DNA of 64,000 nt from Myxococcus eversor (GCF_010894455.1 NZ_JAAIXY010000024.1:124001-188000), one strand, 5' to 3'. Numbered from the stretch's first letter, positions 33,093 to 42,558 are shown. A program made the numbers and translations. Notes: a model not told the origin generated them from the letters alone.

Positions 33093-35276
33093 ATGATCCG
33101 CCTCCCGCTTTCCTCCCTGATCCTCTGGGGCCTGTTGCTCCTGACTCCGGCGTTGGCATCCGCTCAGCTCGAGGCGCCCACGCGGCTCCAGGAGGTGGAC
33201 CCCGGTCCACTGGAGCCCGACCTGCAGGACGAGTCCCTCGACGCGGCGGACCCGGTTTATGACGGCCCCGCCGACGACGGTGAAGTCGAGGCCGAGCAGG
33301 ACGACGTTCCCCGCAGGGCGCCGCGCGGAGGGAAGGAGAAGGCCTCGGCCCTCCCGGCTCCCTCGAAGCCCTCGGTGACGCCGCCCCCCGTCGATCCCGC
33401 GCCCGTCGTCATCGTGCCCAGGCCGGTGCTCAGCCCCATCCTGACGCCTCGCGTGTCGGACGAAGAGGTGCTGGCGGTGTGGGACCGGTGGCGGCAGGCG
33501 CGAGCGACGAACGACACGGCCACGGCGGAGAAGGCGCAGCAGGAGCTGGTGACGCTGAAGCGCGAGTTGCTCGCGGCGGACCTGGAGCCCATCAGCGTCG
33601 GCTTCATGCGCGAGGCGGAGGTGCGCGGGCGGGCGGGCGACCTCGGCGGCGCCATCCGGTTGGCGGAGCTGGCGGTGGAGCTGTCTCCCCGGCTGCCGCT
33701 CGCGCGCTTCGGGCTGGCGGAGCACTACGCGATGTCATCCCCGGCGGAGCCTGGCCGCTACATGGGAGCGCTGCGCGCGGCCTTCGTGTCCATGGCCTTG
33801 GACCCGCGCTACCGGGGTCCGGCGCTGGCGGACCTTGGCGCGCTGCTGTTGCTGGCGTGGTCCGCGACGGCGGTGGCGCTGGTGGGCCTGCTGTTCCTGA
33901 GGCGGGTGCGCTACGCGCTGCATGACTTCCACCACCTGCTGCCGCGCGCGGTGGCCCGGTGGCAGTCCGTGCTGTTGGGGGTGTTGCTGCTCGGCCTGCC
34001 GCTGACGCTGGGGATGGGCCTTATCCCCCGGCTGCTCGTATTGCTGGCGGTGGTGGTGCCCTACCTGACCCGGCAGGAGCGGGTGGTGTCCACGGTGCTG
34101 CTGGCGGGGCTGGGTCTGGCGCCGCTGGCCGCGGGACAGCTCACCCGGCTGACGGCCTTCGCTGGAACGCCCGCCGAGGACGTCTATCTGTTGGAGCGCG
34201 GTGGCCTCTCCGCCGAGGGCGCCATGGCGCGCGTCAAGGCACGGCACGAGGCCCGCGCGGCCACCTTCCCGGAGCTGGCGGCGCTGGGCCAGTACGAGTC
34301 ACGCCGGGGCTTGCTGGAGGACGCGCGGTCGCACTTCAAGGCGGCCTCGGCGGTGCGCAGCGGGGATGCGCGGCTGTTGACCCGCTTCGGCAACACGCTG
34401 GTGGGGTTGGGGGACGAGGACGGCGCCGCGCAGCTCTACGTGCAGGCGTCCCAGGCGGATCCGAAGATGGCGGCGCCTCACTACAACATCGCGCAGATCT
34501 ACCGCCGGCGGGCCAAGACGCTGCCGGACGCGGAGGTCGGCAAGGCGATGGAGCGCGTGACGACCGCCACCGCGTCGGCGCAGGCGCTGGATGGAGAGCT
34601 GCTCCGGCGAGAGCCCCCTCCGGATGAACGCCTGCTGCTCAACCTCCTGATGCTGGCGCCGGCGATGCCGGAGTCGGAGTGGCTGTCGCTCGCGGACGGA
34701 GCGGAGGCGGGGCGTCGGGTGGAGGCGCAACTGGAGCGCTGGCTGTTGCCGGGGGTGGAGCCGGGGCCGGTGGCCTGGGCGCTGCCGGCCGTGGTGGCGG
34801 TGCTGCTGGTCGGCTGGGGCCTGCTGACGCAGCGACTGAAGGCCGCGAAGGTGTGCGAGCGCTGCGGCCGTCCGGTGTGCGTGCGGTGTGACCCCGAGCT
34901 GGGCGTTGGCAGTCAGCAGTGCGGCCAGTGTGTGAATGTCTTCTCCCGCCGGGGGCTGGTGCCGCAGCAGTTGCGGCAGCGCAAGGCGGACCAGGTGCAG
35001 CGTCATCAAGCGTGGGCGGGCCGGGTGACGTACGCGGCGGGCGTGCTGCTGTCGGGCGCCGGGCATGTGTTCTCGGGACGGGCGGTGCGCGGCGCGCTGT
35101 ATGCGTTCCTCTTCCTCTTCGCGCTGGCCGCGACGCTCCTGCACCACGGACTGGTGCGAGCGCCCCATGGAGACGCGCCGCTGTACCTCAAGCTGGTGCC
35201 GATGGTGTTGCTGCTGGTGAGCGTCTACGTGCTGTCCCTGCGCGGCCTGCACCGGCTGCGGCAAGGGGAGGAGTGA
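33093..35276 (+). CDS. TPR and zinc-ribbon membrane protein of unknown function
   Basis: A 727-residue protein with a signal peptide (to about residue 24, ALASAQ), a Pro/Asp-rich low-complexity part to about 115, helical repeats, several membrane segments near 250-345, a second TPR-like section (about 400-500, GQYESRRGLLEDARSHFKAASAV), another membrane helix near 560, a zinc ribbon from about 588 (CERCGRPVCVRC...CGQC) and three C-terminal helices. TATCAT lies 11 bases before the ATG with no Shine-Dalgarno site; an in-frame upstream opening to 32004 overlaps mazG on the other strand and was rejected. It precedes a DUF4388 gene by 4 bases. Function unknown. Confidence 0.82.
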   Translation: MIRLPLSSLILWGLLLLTPALASAQLEAPTRLQEVDPGPLEPDLQDESLDAADPVYDGPADDGEVEAEQDDVPRRAPRGGKEKASALPAPSKPSVTPPPVDPAPVVIVPRPVLSPILTPRVSDEEVLAVWDRWRQARATNDTATAEKAQQELVTLKRELLAADLEPISVGFMREAEVRGRAGDLGGAIRLAELAVELSPRLPLARFGLAEHYAMSSPAEPGRYMGALRAAFVSMALDPRYRGPALADLGALLLLAWSATAVALVGLLFLRRVRYALHDFHHLLPRAVARWQSVLLGVLLLGLPLTLGMGLIPRLLVLLAVVVPYLTRQERVVSTVLLAGLGLAPLAAGQLTRLTAFAGTPAEDVYLLERGGLSAEGAMARVKARHEARAATFPELAALGQYESRRGLLEDARSHFKAASAVRSGDARLLTRFGNTLVGLGDEDGAAQLYVQASQADPKMAAPHYNIAQIYRRRAKTLPDAEVGKAMERVTTATASAQALDGELLRREPPPDERLLLNLLMLAPAMPESEWLSLADGAEAGRRVEAQLERWLLPGVEPGPVAWALPAVVAVLLVGWGLLTQRLKAAKVCERCGRPVCVRCDPELGVGSQQCGQCVNVFSRRGLVPQQLRQRKADQVQRHQAWAGRVTYAAGVLLSGAGHVFSGRAVRGALYAFLFLFALAATLLHHGLVRAPHGDAPLYLKLVPMVLLLVSVYVLSLRGLHRLRQGEE

Positions 35277-35280
35277 GACC

Positions 35281-36402
35281 ATGTCCCTGAAAGGCACGCT
35301 CAAGGACTTCGGCATCGGCGACATCCTTCAGCTCATCGGTCAGCAGCAGAAGACGGGCTCGCTCCAACTGGACAACAAGGACCAGGAGGTCCGCATCGGT
35401 TTCCGGGACGGCCACATCATCAAGGTCGAGAGCATCACCCGGAAGCGCAAGGACCTCATCGGCGCCATGCTGGTGCGCGCCGAGCTCATCACCGAGACGC
35501 AGTTGGAGGCGGCGCTGGAGACGCAGCGGCGCACCCTCAAGCGGCTGGGTGACGTGCTCGTCTCCAGCCAGGCCCTCACCGCTGAGCGCTTCCAGTCGAT
35601 GATGCAGTTGCAGGCCACGGAGACGCTCTCCCGCCTCTTCACCTGGAAGACGGGCACCTACGAGTTCATCCAGGAGCCCGTCGAGCCCGACGCCGAGGCC
35701 ATCCGCCCCCTGCGCGCCGAGACGGTGCTCATGGAGGGCTTCCGGATGGTGGACGAGTGGCCCGTCATCCGGAAGTCCATCCACCGCGACGACCTCTCGT
35801 TCGAGCGCATCAAGGCCCTGCCTCCGCCGCGCGAAGGCGAAGAGGGTGGCGAGCTGGGCGTCATCGCCACCACCGAACGGCGCGTGTACGACGAAATCGC
35901 GCCCGGCCGTGATTTGCGCAAGCTGGTGGACGTCTGCTGCCTGGGCGAGTTCGAGACCTGCAAGGCCCTGCACAACCTGGTTCGGGGCGAGTACGTGCGC
36001 ATCATCCACCCGGAGGGGGCTCGGGCTCCCGCGCCGGGGGACGAGCGCCTGCTCTCCCGCATGGGGGGCGTGGTGGGTCGCGTGGTCGCCACCATGGGTG
36101 TGCTGGCGGTGCTGGCCGTGGTGGTGTCCCGGGTGGCGCTGGCGGATCCAGAGAGCACGCGCGCGGCCACCGGGTTCGCCGATGCCGCGGCCCAGCGTCA
36201 TGTTTCCGATGCCCAACGCGTCCGCATCGAGTCCGCGCTGGAAGTGTTCCGCCTGGAACGCGGTGAGCTGCCGGAGCGACTGGATGCTTTGGTGCAAGCT
36301 GGATTGTTGAGCGCGGAGGAACTCAGATACCCCTGGCGGGAGGAGTACTACTACCGGCGGCTGGCCGCTCGGCGGTTCGTCCTCCTGCCACCCTTGCGCT
36401 AG
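35281..36402 (+). CDS. DUF4388 (PATAN) protein with a C-terminal pseudopilin-like domain
   Basis: A 373-residue protein. Residues 1-165 are a DUF4388/PATAN domain (MSLKGTLKDFGIGDILQLIGQ, KTGSLQL, FRDGHIIKVES), a module abundant in myxobacteria and tied to signalling. A single membrane helix lies near 262-285. The last 70 residues (AQRVRIESALEVFRLERGELPERLD, split here for length, and YPWREEYYYRR) resemble the soluble end of type II secretion GspG pseudopilins. GGAGGAG precedes the ATG. It starts 4 bases after the TPR/zinc-ribbon gene, so the two are probably co-expressed. The role is unknown. Confidence 0.82.
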   Translation: MSLKGTLKDFGIGDILQLIGQQQKTGSLQLDNKDQEVRIGFRDGHIIKVESITRKRKDLIGAMLVRAELITETQLEAALETQRRTLKRLGDVLVSSQALTAERFQSMMQLQATETLSRLFTWKTGTYEFIQEPVEPDAEAIRPLRAETVLMEGFRMVDEWPVIRKSIHRDDLSFERIKALPPPREGEEGGELGVIATTERRVYDEIAPGRDLRKLVDVCCLGEFETCKALHNLVRGEYVRIIHPEGARAPAPGDERLLSRMGGVVGRVVATMGVLAVLAVVVSRVALADPESTRAATGFADAAAQRHVSDAQRVRIESALEVFRLERGELPERLDALVQAGLLSAEELRYPWREEYYYRRLAARRFVLLPPLR

Positions 36403-36447
36403 TCGTCACCCAAAGTCGTCTTTCGAAGGCAGGGGGGCGGCGTTACG

Positions 36448-37551
36448 TTGCAGACAGCGGTACCGACCGAGGAACGACACGCATTGCGAAATCCCGCCAC
36501 GTTGGAAGCGACCGCAGCCGTTTCGACGACCTCCGCCAAGGTGGATGTCCGGGACAATGAGACGGCCATGGCGCTGTGCGGCAACCAGAACGAAAACCTC
36601 AAGCTGATGGAGCGACGCCTCGGTGTCCGGGTGGGACAGCGGGGGACGGAGTTCCATCTGTCCGGACCTTCCGACGCGGTGGCCTTCGCCGTGCGCCTCC
36701 TGGAGAACCTGGAGGGGATGATTCGCGCGGGCCGCCCCCTGTACCGCGAGGACGTGGAGCAGGGCATCAAGGTGCTCGGACGGGGCGCGGAGTCGCTCCA
36801 GGAGGTCATGCTCGGCCCGGTGCTCAAGAGCTCCGGCAACCGGCAGATTGCTCCAAAGAGCATCGCCCAGAAGCGCTACGTGGACGCCATCCGCGCCCAC
36901 GACATCGTCTTCGGAGTGGGCCCCGCCGGCACGGGCAAGACGTACCTGGCCATGGCCATGGCGGTGGCGTTCCTCCAGGAGCGCAAGGTCAAGCGCATCA
37001 TCCTCGCGCGTCCGGCCGTCGAGGCGGGTGAGAAGCTGGGCTTCCTGCCTGGCGACATGCAGGAGAAGGTGAACCCCTACCTGCGTCCGCTCTACGACGC
37101 GCTGCACGACATGATGGCCGCCGAGCGCGCGGCGACCCTCGTGGAGGAGGGCGTGGTGGAAGTGGCCCCGCTGGCCTTCATGCGTGGCCGCACGCTCAAC
37201 GACGCCTTCGTCATCCTCGACGAGGCGCAGAACACCACCGTGGAGCAGATGAAGATGTTCCTGACGCGCCTGGGCTACAACAGCAAGGCCGTCATCACCG
37301 GCGACGTGACGCAGGTGGACCTTCCCACGGGGAAGATGTCCGGGCTGAATCACGCCCGGACGGTGCTCAAGAACATCGAGGGCATCCACTTCGCGGAGTT
37401 CTCCGACGTGGACGTCGTCCGCCACCCGTTGGTGCAGGAGGTCATCCGCGCCTACGACAAGGCGGAGCTGGCGCAGAGCGAGGCGAAGCTGGCTCGCGAG
37501 GCAGCCCGCGCCGCCGCGGCTCAAGCGACTCCCGACGCCGTTGTCGGCTGA
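36448..37551 (+). CDS. PhoH-like ATPase
   Basis: A 367-residue PhoH/PhoL protein. A KH-like N-terminal region (about 30-110) is followed by the ATPase core: Walker A GPAGTGKT near 158, [17 protein letters not shown], and Walker [12 protein letters not shown] near 253. The family is linked to RNA metabolism and occurs beside ybeY, as here with one gene between. The start is taken as TTG at 36448 with an AGGGGGG tract 10 bases upstream; no earlier ATG is in frame, and a later start is possible because the first 30 residues are not conserved. A terminator follows. Confidence 0.9.
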   Translation: MQTAVPTEERHALRNPATLEATAAVSTTSAKVDVRDNETAMALCGNQNENLKLMERRLGVRVGQRGTEFHLSGPSDAVAFAVRLLENLEGMIRAGRPLYREDVEQGIKVLGRGAESLQEVMLGPVLKSSGNRQIAPKSIAQKRYVDAIRAHDIVFGVGPAGTGKTYLAMAMAVAFLQERKVKRIILARPAVEAGEKLGFLPGDMQEKVNPYLRPLYDALHDMMAAERAATLVEEGVVEVAPLAFMRGRTLNDAFVILDEAQNTTVEQMKMFLTRLGYNSKAVITGDVTQVDLPTGKMSGLNHARTVLKNIEGIHFAEFSDVDVVRHPLVQEVIRAYDKAELAQSEAKLAREAARAAAAQATPDAVVG

Positions 37552-37573
37552 GTCCAAAGCCCTGACCTACCTA

Positions 37574-37605
37574 TGCCCACCCGCCCGTACCCTGGCGGGC
37601 GGGCA
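37574..37605 (+). terminator. Terminator after the phoH-like gene
   Basis: A 12-base stem with one A-C mismatch (37574-37585 pairing with 37594-37605), an 8-base loop and then TTCGTATTT, a T-rich tail. It would separate the phoH-like gene from the next transcript, which has its own promoter. Confidence 0.75.
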
Positions 37606-37647
37606 TTCGTATTTCCGCCCCCGTGAATTTTCCGGGGCGCTGCGGCC

Positions 37648-37676
37648 TTGATGGAGCCACGGCCCCTATCTAGGGT
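37648..37676 (+). promoter_or_regulatory. Promoter of the 7TM-HD phosphodiesterase gene
   Basis: TTGATG (37648-37653), a 17-base spacer and TAGGGT (37671-37676). The predicted start is about 37683, a few bases before the ATG at 37687. This argues against the in-frame TTG at 37648, which is the -35 element itself. Confidence 0.6.
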
Positions 37677-37686
37677 GAGGACCTCC

Positions 37687-40179
37687 ATGGACGAACCGGA
37701 ACCGCAGTCCCCCGCGCCCAGTCCCTTGGACGCGCTCGCAGCACGCCTCGGGTTGGGAAAAGGCGTCTGGGGGCGGCGTGCGGTCCAGGTGTTCCTCCTG
37801 TTGACAGTCTCGGTGGGCGCCGGCTTCGTCATCTCCCCCGGCCTCTACAGCCAGCAGATCCCCGCGCTCTCGGAGGAGAACCTCGGCAAGCCCTTCCGGG
37901 CCAGCTCTCCGGCGGGCTTCAAGGCCGCGCGGGACTACGAGGTCGTCCACCGGGCCATGACGACCCAGCGGCGCCAGGACGCCCGGGCCGCCGTCAGGCC
38001 CGTCTATGACTTGAACCCCGCCGTGGTGGGACATCTGCGCACCGTGGTCCGCGCCTCGTTCGCGACGATGCGGGAGCGGTTGGCGGAGCTGACGGACGCC
38101 CAGCCGGACGCCGAGCCCGAGGAGGGCAAGAAGCCGCGCCGCCACCCCGCGCCCACGCCGGAGCAGGTGGAGCGCGAGCGCCGGGCCCGTGAGTCGATGC
38201 AGGCGGAGCTCCAGGAGCTGCTCTTCGGCCAGCGTGACGCGGGGCTGGAGGCGGAGGACTTCCAGGCGCTCTACGGGAAGGGCTTCTCGGAAGAGGTGGA
38301 GGCGGCCACGCTGGTGCTCCTGGAGCGGGCCTACCGCTCCGAACAGGGACCGGTGCACGTGGCGGGCTCCCGGGAGGAGCTGGCACGCGAGGCGCCCCAG
38401 GGGCTCACCGTCCGGGACGTGGTGAACAAGGGCGAGGACACGCTGCCCAACGGCGCGCCGCAGGTGGTGGACATCCGCGAGGCGCACCAGGAACTGGACC
38501 GCTTCGCCTCGATTCCAGGCAACCTCCTGCCGGACGCGCCCGGTGTGCAGCGCCGCGCGGTGCTGCGGCTGGCCAAGCGGCTGGTGCGGCCCAACCTGAC
38601 CATCAACATCGCGGAGACGGACGCGCGACGTCATCAAGCCGCGCAGGCGGTGAAGGACGCGGTCATCTCCATCAAGAAGGGGCAGCGCGTCATCGGTGAT
38701 GGCGAGCTGGTGAACGAGGGGCACCTCGTCGTCCTGCGCGGGATGCGCGCGGAGACGGACCGGTTGGACCTGGTGCAGGTGCAGCTCGGTGGCACGGGGC
38801 TGGTGGCGCTCCTGGTGGTCGCCTCGTACTTCTTCTGCCTCAGCGCGTTCCGGCGCTTCCGGCCCACGCGCAAGGACGGGTTGCTCCTGGGCATCCTGCT
38901 GGTGGGGACGCTGGCCCTGTTGCAGCTCTGGGTGTCCATCGCGGACGCCATCCAGGACCGGTACACGGCGCTGCCCATCGAGGCGCTCTACTACGTGTTC
39001 CCGGTGGCGGGTGGCGCGATGCTGGTGCGCTTCATCCTCACGCAGGAGCTGGCGCTCTTCTTCGCCATGGTGTTCGCGTGCCTGGCGGGCGTCATGCTGG
39101 GCAACTCGCTGGCCTTCGGCATCTACACGCTGGTGGGCTCTCTGGTGGCGGCGGACCGCATCGTCAAGGCGAAGGACCGCGTGGGCATCTTCCGGGCGGG
39201 CCTGGTGACGGGCGCGGCCAACACGGTGGCGGTGCTCTTCCTGTTCCTCGTCGAGGGCAAGGGGCTGTCGGCGGACACGGCCATCACCGCGGTGAGCGCG
39301 TTCATCGGCTCGTCACTGGCGGTGCCCGTCATGGTGATGGCGCTCACGCCGCTCATCGAGATGACGTTCGGCTACGCGTCCGACATCAAGCTGTTGGAGC
39401 TGGCGAACCTCAACCACCCGGCGCTCAAGGAACTCATCGTCCAGGCGCCCGGCACGTACCACCACTCCATCATCATCGGCACGCTGGTGGAGAATGCGGC
39501 GGAGACCATCAGCGCCAATCCGCTGCTGGCGCGCTCGTGCGCGTACTACCACGACATCGGCAAGGGTCGGAATCCGCTCTACTTCGGGGAGAACCAGAAG
39601 GGGGAGAACCGGCATGACGCGCTCGCGCCCGCGATGAGCGCCGTCATCATCAAGCGCCACGTGACGGAGGGGCTGGAGATGGCGCGGCAGTACCGGCTCC
39701 CCAAGCTGGTGGCGGATGCGATTCCGCAGCACCACGGCACGCGCACGGTGGGGTATTTCTACCACAAGGCCCTGAAGGAGCAGGAGGGCAAGGAAGGCGC
39801 GCCGCCCATCGACGAGAGCATCTACCGCTATCCGGGACCGAAGCCTCAGTTCCGCGAGGCGGCGCTGGTGATGATCGCCGACGCGGTGGAAGCGTCGACG
39901 CGGTCCATGACGGACCCCACCACGACGAAGCTGCAGGCGCAGGTGCAGAAGATCATCAACCTCATCTTCTCCGAGGGGCAGCTCGACGAGTGCGACCTGA
40001 CGCTGAAGGACCTGAATCTCATCTCGCAGTCCTTCCTGCACACGCTGGAGGGCATCTACCACACGCGTCCCGTCTATCCGGCCGGCGCGGTGGGAGGTGG
40101 CAAGGCGCCTCCGTTGGTGGTGGCGGGAGGCAAGGCCGTGGAGGCGAAGGAAAAGCCGCGCTCGGCGGGGGCGTTGTGA
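37687..40179 (+). CDS. 7TM-HD membrane phosphodiesterase (PgpH/YqfF-like)
   Basis: An 830-residue membrane protein: one N-terminal helix (about 42-62), a large extracytoplasmic domain to about 360, seven membrane segments between about 368 and 564, and a C-terminal HD domain with HHSIIIGTLVENAAE (591), the HD pair in YYHDIGKG (about 621) and HHGTRTVGYF (681). PgpH of Listeria, with this layout, hydrolyses cyclic di-AMP, so that is the likely activity, though not shown for myxobacteria. GAGG lies 6 bases before the ATG. It lies between phoH and ybeY, the order conserved in many phyla. Confidence 0.9.
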   Translation: MDEPEPQSPAPSPLDALAARLGLGKGVWGRRAVQVFLLLTVSVGAGFVISPGLYSQQIPALSEENLGKPFRASSPAGFKAARDYEVVHRAMTTQRRQDARAAVRPVYDLNPAVVGHLRTVVRASFATMRERLAELTDAQPDAEPEEGKKPRRHPAPTPEQVERERRARESMQAELQELLFGQRDAGLEAEDFQALYGKGFSEEVEAATLVLLERAYRSEQGPVHVAGSREELAREAPQGLTVRDVVNKGEDTLPNGAPQVVDIREAHQELDRFASIPGNLLPDAPGVQRRAVLRLAKRLVRPNLTINIAETDARRHQAAQAVKDAVISIKKGQRVIGDGELVNEGHLVVLRGMRAETDRLDLVQVQLGGTGLVALLVVASYFFCLSAFRRFRPTRKDGLLLGILLVGTLALLQLWVSIADAIQDRYTALPIEALYYVFPVAGGAMLVRFILTQELALFFAMVFACLAGVMLGNSLAFGIYTLVGSLVAADRIVKAKDRVGIFRAGLVTGAANTVAVLFLFLVEGKGLSADTAITAVSAFIGSSLAVPVMVMALTPLIEMTFGYASDIKLLELANLNHPALKELIVQAPGTYHHSIIIGTLVENAAETISANPLLARSCAYYHDIGKGRNPLYFGENQKGENRHDALAPAMSAVIIKRHVTEGLEMARQYRLPKLVADAIPQHHGTRTVGYFYHKALKEQEGKEGAPPIDESIYRYPGPKPQFREAALVMIADAVEASTRSMTDPTTTKLQAQVQKIINLIFSEGQLDECDLTLKDLNLISQSFLHTLEGIYHTRPVYPAGAVGGGKAPPLVVAGGKAVEAKEKPRSAGAL

Positions 40180-40204
40180 GTGGGACGCGAGGGGTGGTGA
40201 CGGC

Positions 40205-41062
40205 GTGAGACTGCGCAAGGGCAAGGTCATCCCCCGGGATGACGGCAAGCGCATCGAGGAGTTCGTGGGTGCGGCGACGACGGGGACGGATGCGGCGTCC
40301 GTGGCGCGGATGCTCGCGCCGCCGGGCTGGTCCGAGCCGGCTCAGCGTCCCGAGTTCGATGAGATGGTCATCGTCCTCAAGGGGGAGCTGACGCTGGTGG
40401 TGGAAGGCCGCCGCGAGCGCATCTCCGAGGGCGAGGTGGGCCTGGTGCCGCGCGGCAAGCGCGTCGTGTACCGCAACGACGGCAAGGGCGCGTGCGACTA
40501 CTGGTCCATCTGCGCGCCGGCCTTCCGTCCGGAGCGCGCGCACATGGAGGCGCCGGCACCCCGGGAGAAGGAGAACGTGGTGACGGTGCAACTCGCGCAC
40601 GGGCAGGGCAAGGAGTTCGGCCGGCTCCTGACGACGTGGGCCCGGGACTACCTCAAGCGCCTGTCACTCACCCACTGCGAGCTGTCGCTGTCGCTGGTGG
40701 ATGACCGCGCCATCCGGCGGCTCAACCGCACCTGGCGGGACAAGGACAAGGCGACGGACGTGCTGAGCTTCCCCGCGGGCGAGCAGCCCCGGGGCACGCC
40801 GGGCCCTCGCCCCCTGGGCGACGTGGTCATCTCCCTGGACACGGCGAAGCGGCAGGCGAAGGAGTACGGCCGCACGCTGGAGTCGGAGATGGCGCGCTAC
40901 CTGGCGCACGGACTGCTCCACCTGCTGGGGCATGACCACGAGCGTCCGCGCGACGCGAAGCGGATGGCGGCGCTGGAGGAGGAACTCTTGGGCGAGCGCG
41001 GCATGGTGGCGGACTCGCTCCAGGTGGACGCGAAGGCCCGCCGGGCCCGCAGCCTGATGTAG
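40205..41062 (+). CDS. ybeY: Cupin domain fused to endoribonuclease YbeY
   Basis: A 285-residue protein. Residues about 1-115 form a cupin-like barrel (MVIVLKGELTLVVEG, EGEVGLVPRGKRV); the His ligands of metal cupins are missing. Residues about 125-285 are YbeY, a single-strand endonuclease for rRNA maturation, with the zinc motif His235, His239 and His245 in HGLLHLLGHDH and RLNRTWRDKDKATDVLSFP. No stop separates them. Inside the linker GGGAGAAGGAG (40563-40573) precedes GTG codons at 40577 and 40580, so a free YbeY could also be made. GTG start at 40205. It follows the HD phosphodiesterase. Confidence 0.88.
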   Translation: MRLRKGKVIPRDDGKRIEEFVGAATTGTDAASVARMLAPPGWSEPAQRPEFDEMVIVLKGELTLVVEGRRERISEGEVGLVPRGKRVVYRNDGKGACDYWSICAPAFRPERAHMEAPAPREKENVVTVQLAHGQGKEFGRLLTTWARDYLKRLSLTHCELSLSLVDDRAIRRLNRTWRDKDKATDVLSFPAGEQPRGTPGPRPLGDVVISLDTAKRQAKEYGRTLESEMARYLAHGLLHLLGHDHERPRDAKRMAALEEELLGERGMVADSLQVDAKARRARSLM

Positions 41063-41147
41063 GGGCCTCGCACGGCCCCCTGGCCGACAATCCGGCATCC
41101 TGTCGATTGAGTCGGGCGGGGTGCATGATAGGTAGGCCGCCTCCCGC

Positions 41148-42488
41148 GTGTTGGACAAAGCCATGCCCCGCTTGTCGCTCATCGCCCTCTGCCTGCTTGG
41201 CCTGTTGCTCGCGGCCCCCGCGCGCGCGGCCTCGGACTTCGTGCCTCCCTGGGGAACGGGCGAGAGCCAGGGAGAAGACCTCGTCATCTCGCTGGCCACC
41301 TTCAGCCCCGGCGACGACGTGCCCTCCTGGTGGGGACATGGCTCGCTGGTGGTGGAGGACCGGCGGCTCGGCTTGGCGCGTCTTTACAACTACGGGATGT
41401 TCTCCTTCGACGAGGCGATGCTGGCCCGCTTCGCGATGGGACGCCTGGAGTTCTGGGTGGGGCAGGCCCGCGTCGACAGCACCTACCGCTTCTACAAGGC
41501 GGAGGACCGCGACGTCCGCATCCAGGAGCTGAACCTCACCCCGGAGCAGCGCCAGCAAGTGGCGAAGCGGCTGGCCGACAACGTCCTGCCGGAGAACCGC
41601 GAGTACCTGTATCACCACTACAACGACAACTGTGTCACGCGCCTGCGGGACATGATCGACGGGGCCACGGGTGGGCAGCTCCGCGAGGCGGACCGGGCTC
41701 CCGGGCGGATGACGCTGCGCGAGCACACGCGGCGCTACACGTCGGTGAACGCGCCGACGAGCGTGCTGCTCGACTTCATGATGAACGACGAGATTGACCA
41801 CCCCATCACCCGCTGGGAGGAGGCCTTCCTCCCGGACGAGTTGGAGACGCAGGTGGCCACGCTCGAGCTCAAGGACGCGCAAGGGCAGACGCGACCGTTG
41901 GTGGCGAAGAGCTGGAACTACTACGCGTCGCCCGTCCGTGCGCGTCCTCCCGCCGAGCCGCCTCCCTGGGGCCCCTGGATTCTCGCGCTGGGCCTGACGC
42001 TGGGCGGTGGGGCGCTGGGACTGGCCGCCTGGGAGCGCAAACGGGGGGGGAGGGTGGCGCGGGTGCTGCTCGGCCTGGAGACCGCGGTGCTGGGGCTGAT
42101 GCTGGGCATTCCGGGCACGGCGCTCTTCGTGATGTGGCTGGTGACGGACCACACGGTGGTCTACCGGAACGAGAACCTGTTCCTGGCCAACCCGCTGACG
42201 CTCCTGGCGGTGCCCTTCGGCGTGTCGCTGATGCGGGGCAACCCGAGGGCGCGCGCGCGGCTGTTCAAGCTGTGGGGCGCGCTCACGGCGACGGCGGTGC
42301 TGGGCATCGTGCTCAAGGTGCTGCCCCCGTTCGACCAGGACAACTGGCGCCTCATCGCGCTCATCCTGCCCATCTCCCTGGGGATGGCGGGGGCGTTCGG
42401 CCTGGACCGCGTCCTCGCGCGCTTCACCGGGACACATCGCGCGTCAGCGGACCCGCGCGACACCGTCGCTCGGCTCAAGACGCCCTGA
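41148..42488 (+). CDS. DUF4105 (Lnb-like) membrane protein
   Basis: A 446-residue protein with a signal sequence (to about residue 28), a periplasmic DUF4105 domain to about 270 and about five membrane helices between 280 and 430. Conserved residues are His64 in WWGHGSLVV, YNYGMFSF and Cys162 in YHHYNDNCVTRLRD. DUF4105 includes Lnb, a lipoprotein N-acyltransferase described in Bacteroides, with a His/Cys pair of this sort; a similar role here is inference. The start is GTG at 41148 or ATG at 41163, both giving a workable signal. It stands alone between ybeY and prfB. Confidence 0.78.
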   Translation: MLDKAMPRLSLIALCLLGLLLAAPARAASDFVPPWGTGESQGEDLVISLATFSPGDDVPSWWGHGSLVVEDRRLGLARLYNYGMFSFDEAMLARFAMGRLEFWVGQARVDSTYRFYKAEDRDVRIQELNLTPEQRQQVAKRLADNVLPENREYLYHHYNDNCVTRLRDMIDGATGGQLREADRAPGRMTLREHTRRYTSVNAPTSVLLDFMMNDEIDHPITRWEEAFLPDELETQVATLELKDAQGQTRPLVAKSWNYYASPVRARPPAEPPPWGPWILALGLTLGGGALGLAAWERKRGGRVARVLLGLETAVLGLMLGIPGTALFVMWLVTDHTVVYRNENLFLANPLTLLAVPFGVSLMRGNPRARARLFKLWGALTATAVLGIVLKVLPPFDQDNWRLIALILPISLGMAGAFGLDRVLARFTGTHRASADPRDTVARLKTP

Positions 42489-42512
42489 CGTCTTTCGTTT
42501 TCAACCTGTTTC

Positions 42513-42541
42513 CGCGCGGTGGCCGCTGACGGCACCGCGCG
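42513..42541 (+). other. Hairpin upstream of prfB
   Basis: A perfect 9-base inverted repeat CGCGCGGTG (42513-42521) / CACCGCGCG (42533-42541) with an 11-base loop lies in the 70-base gap before prfB. It is preceded, not followed, by T-runs, so a leader structure is at least as likely as a terminator. Confidence 0.4.
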
Positions 42542-42558
42542 CCCGCGGAGAACAAGAC

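Noticed and set aside
37648-37686. TTG start for the 7TM-HD protein
   Set aside because: That TTG is part of a good -35 element and GAGG sits directly before the ATG at 37687.
42503-42517. A second ECF promoter before prfB, resembling the one at 43695
   Set aside because: It shares AACCTGTTTCCGCGC but lacks the leading GG of the -35 element and has no GTC at the right distance.
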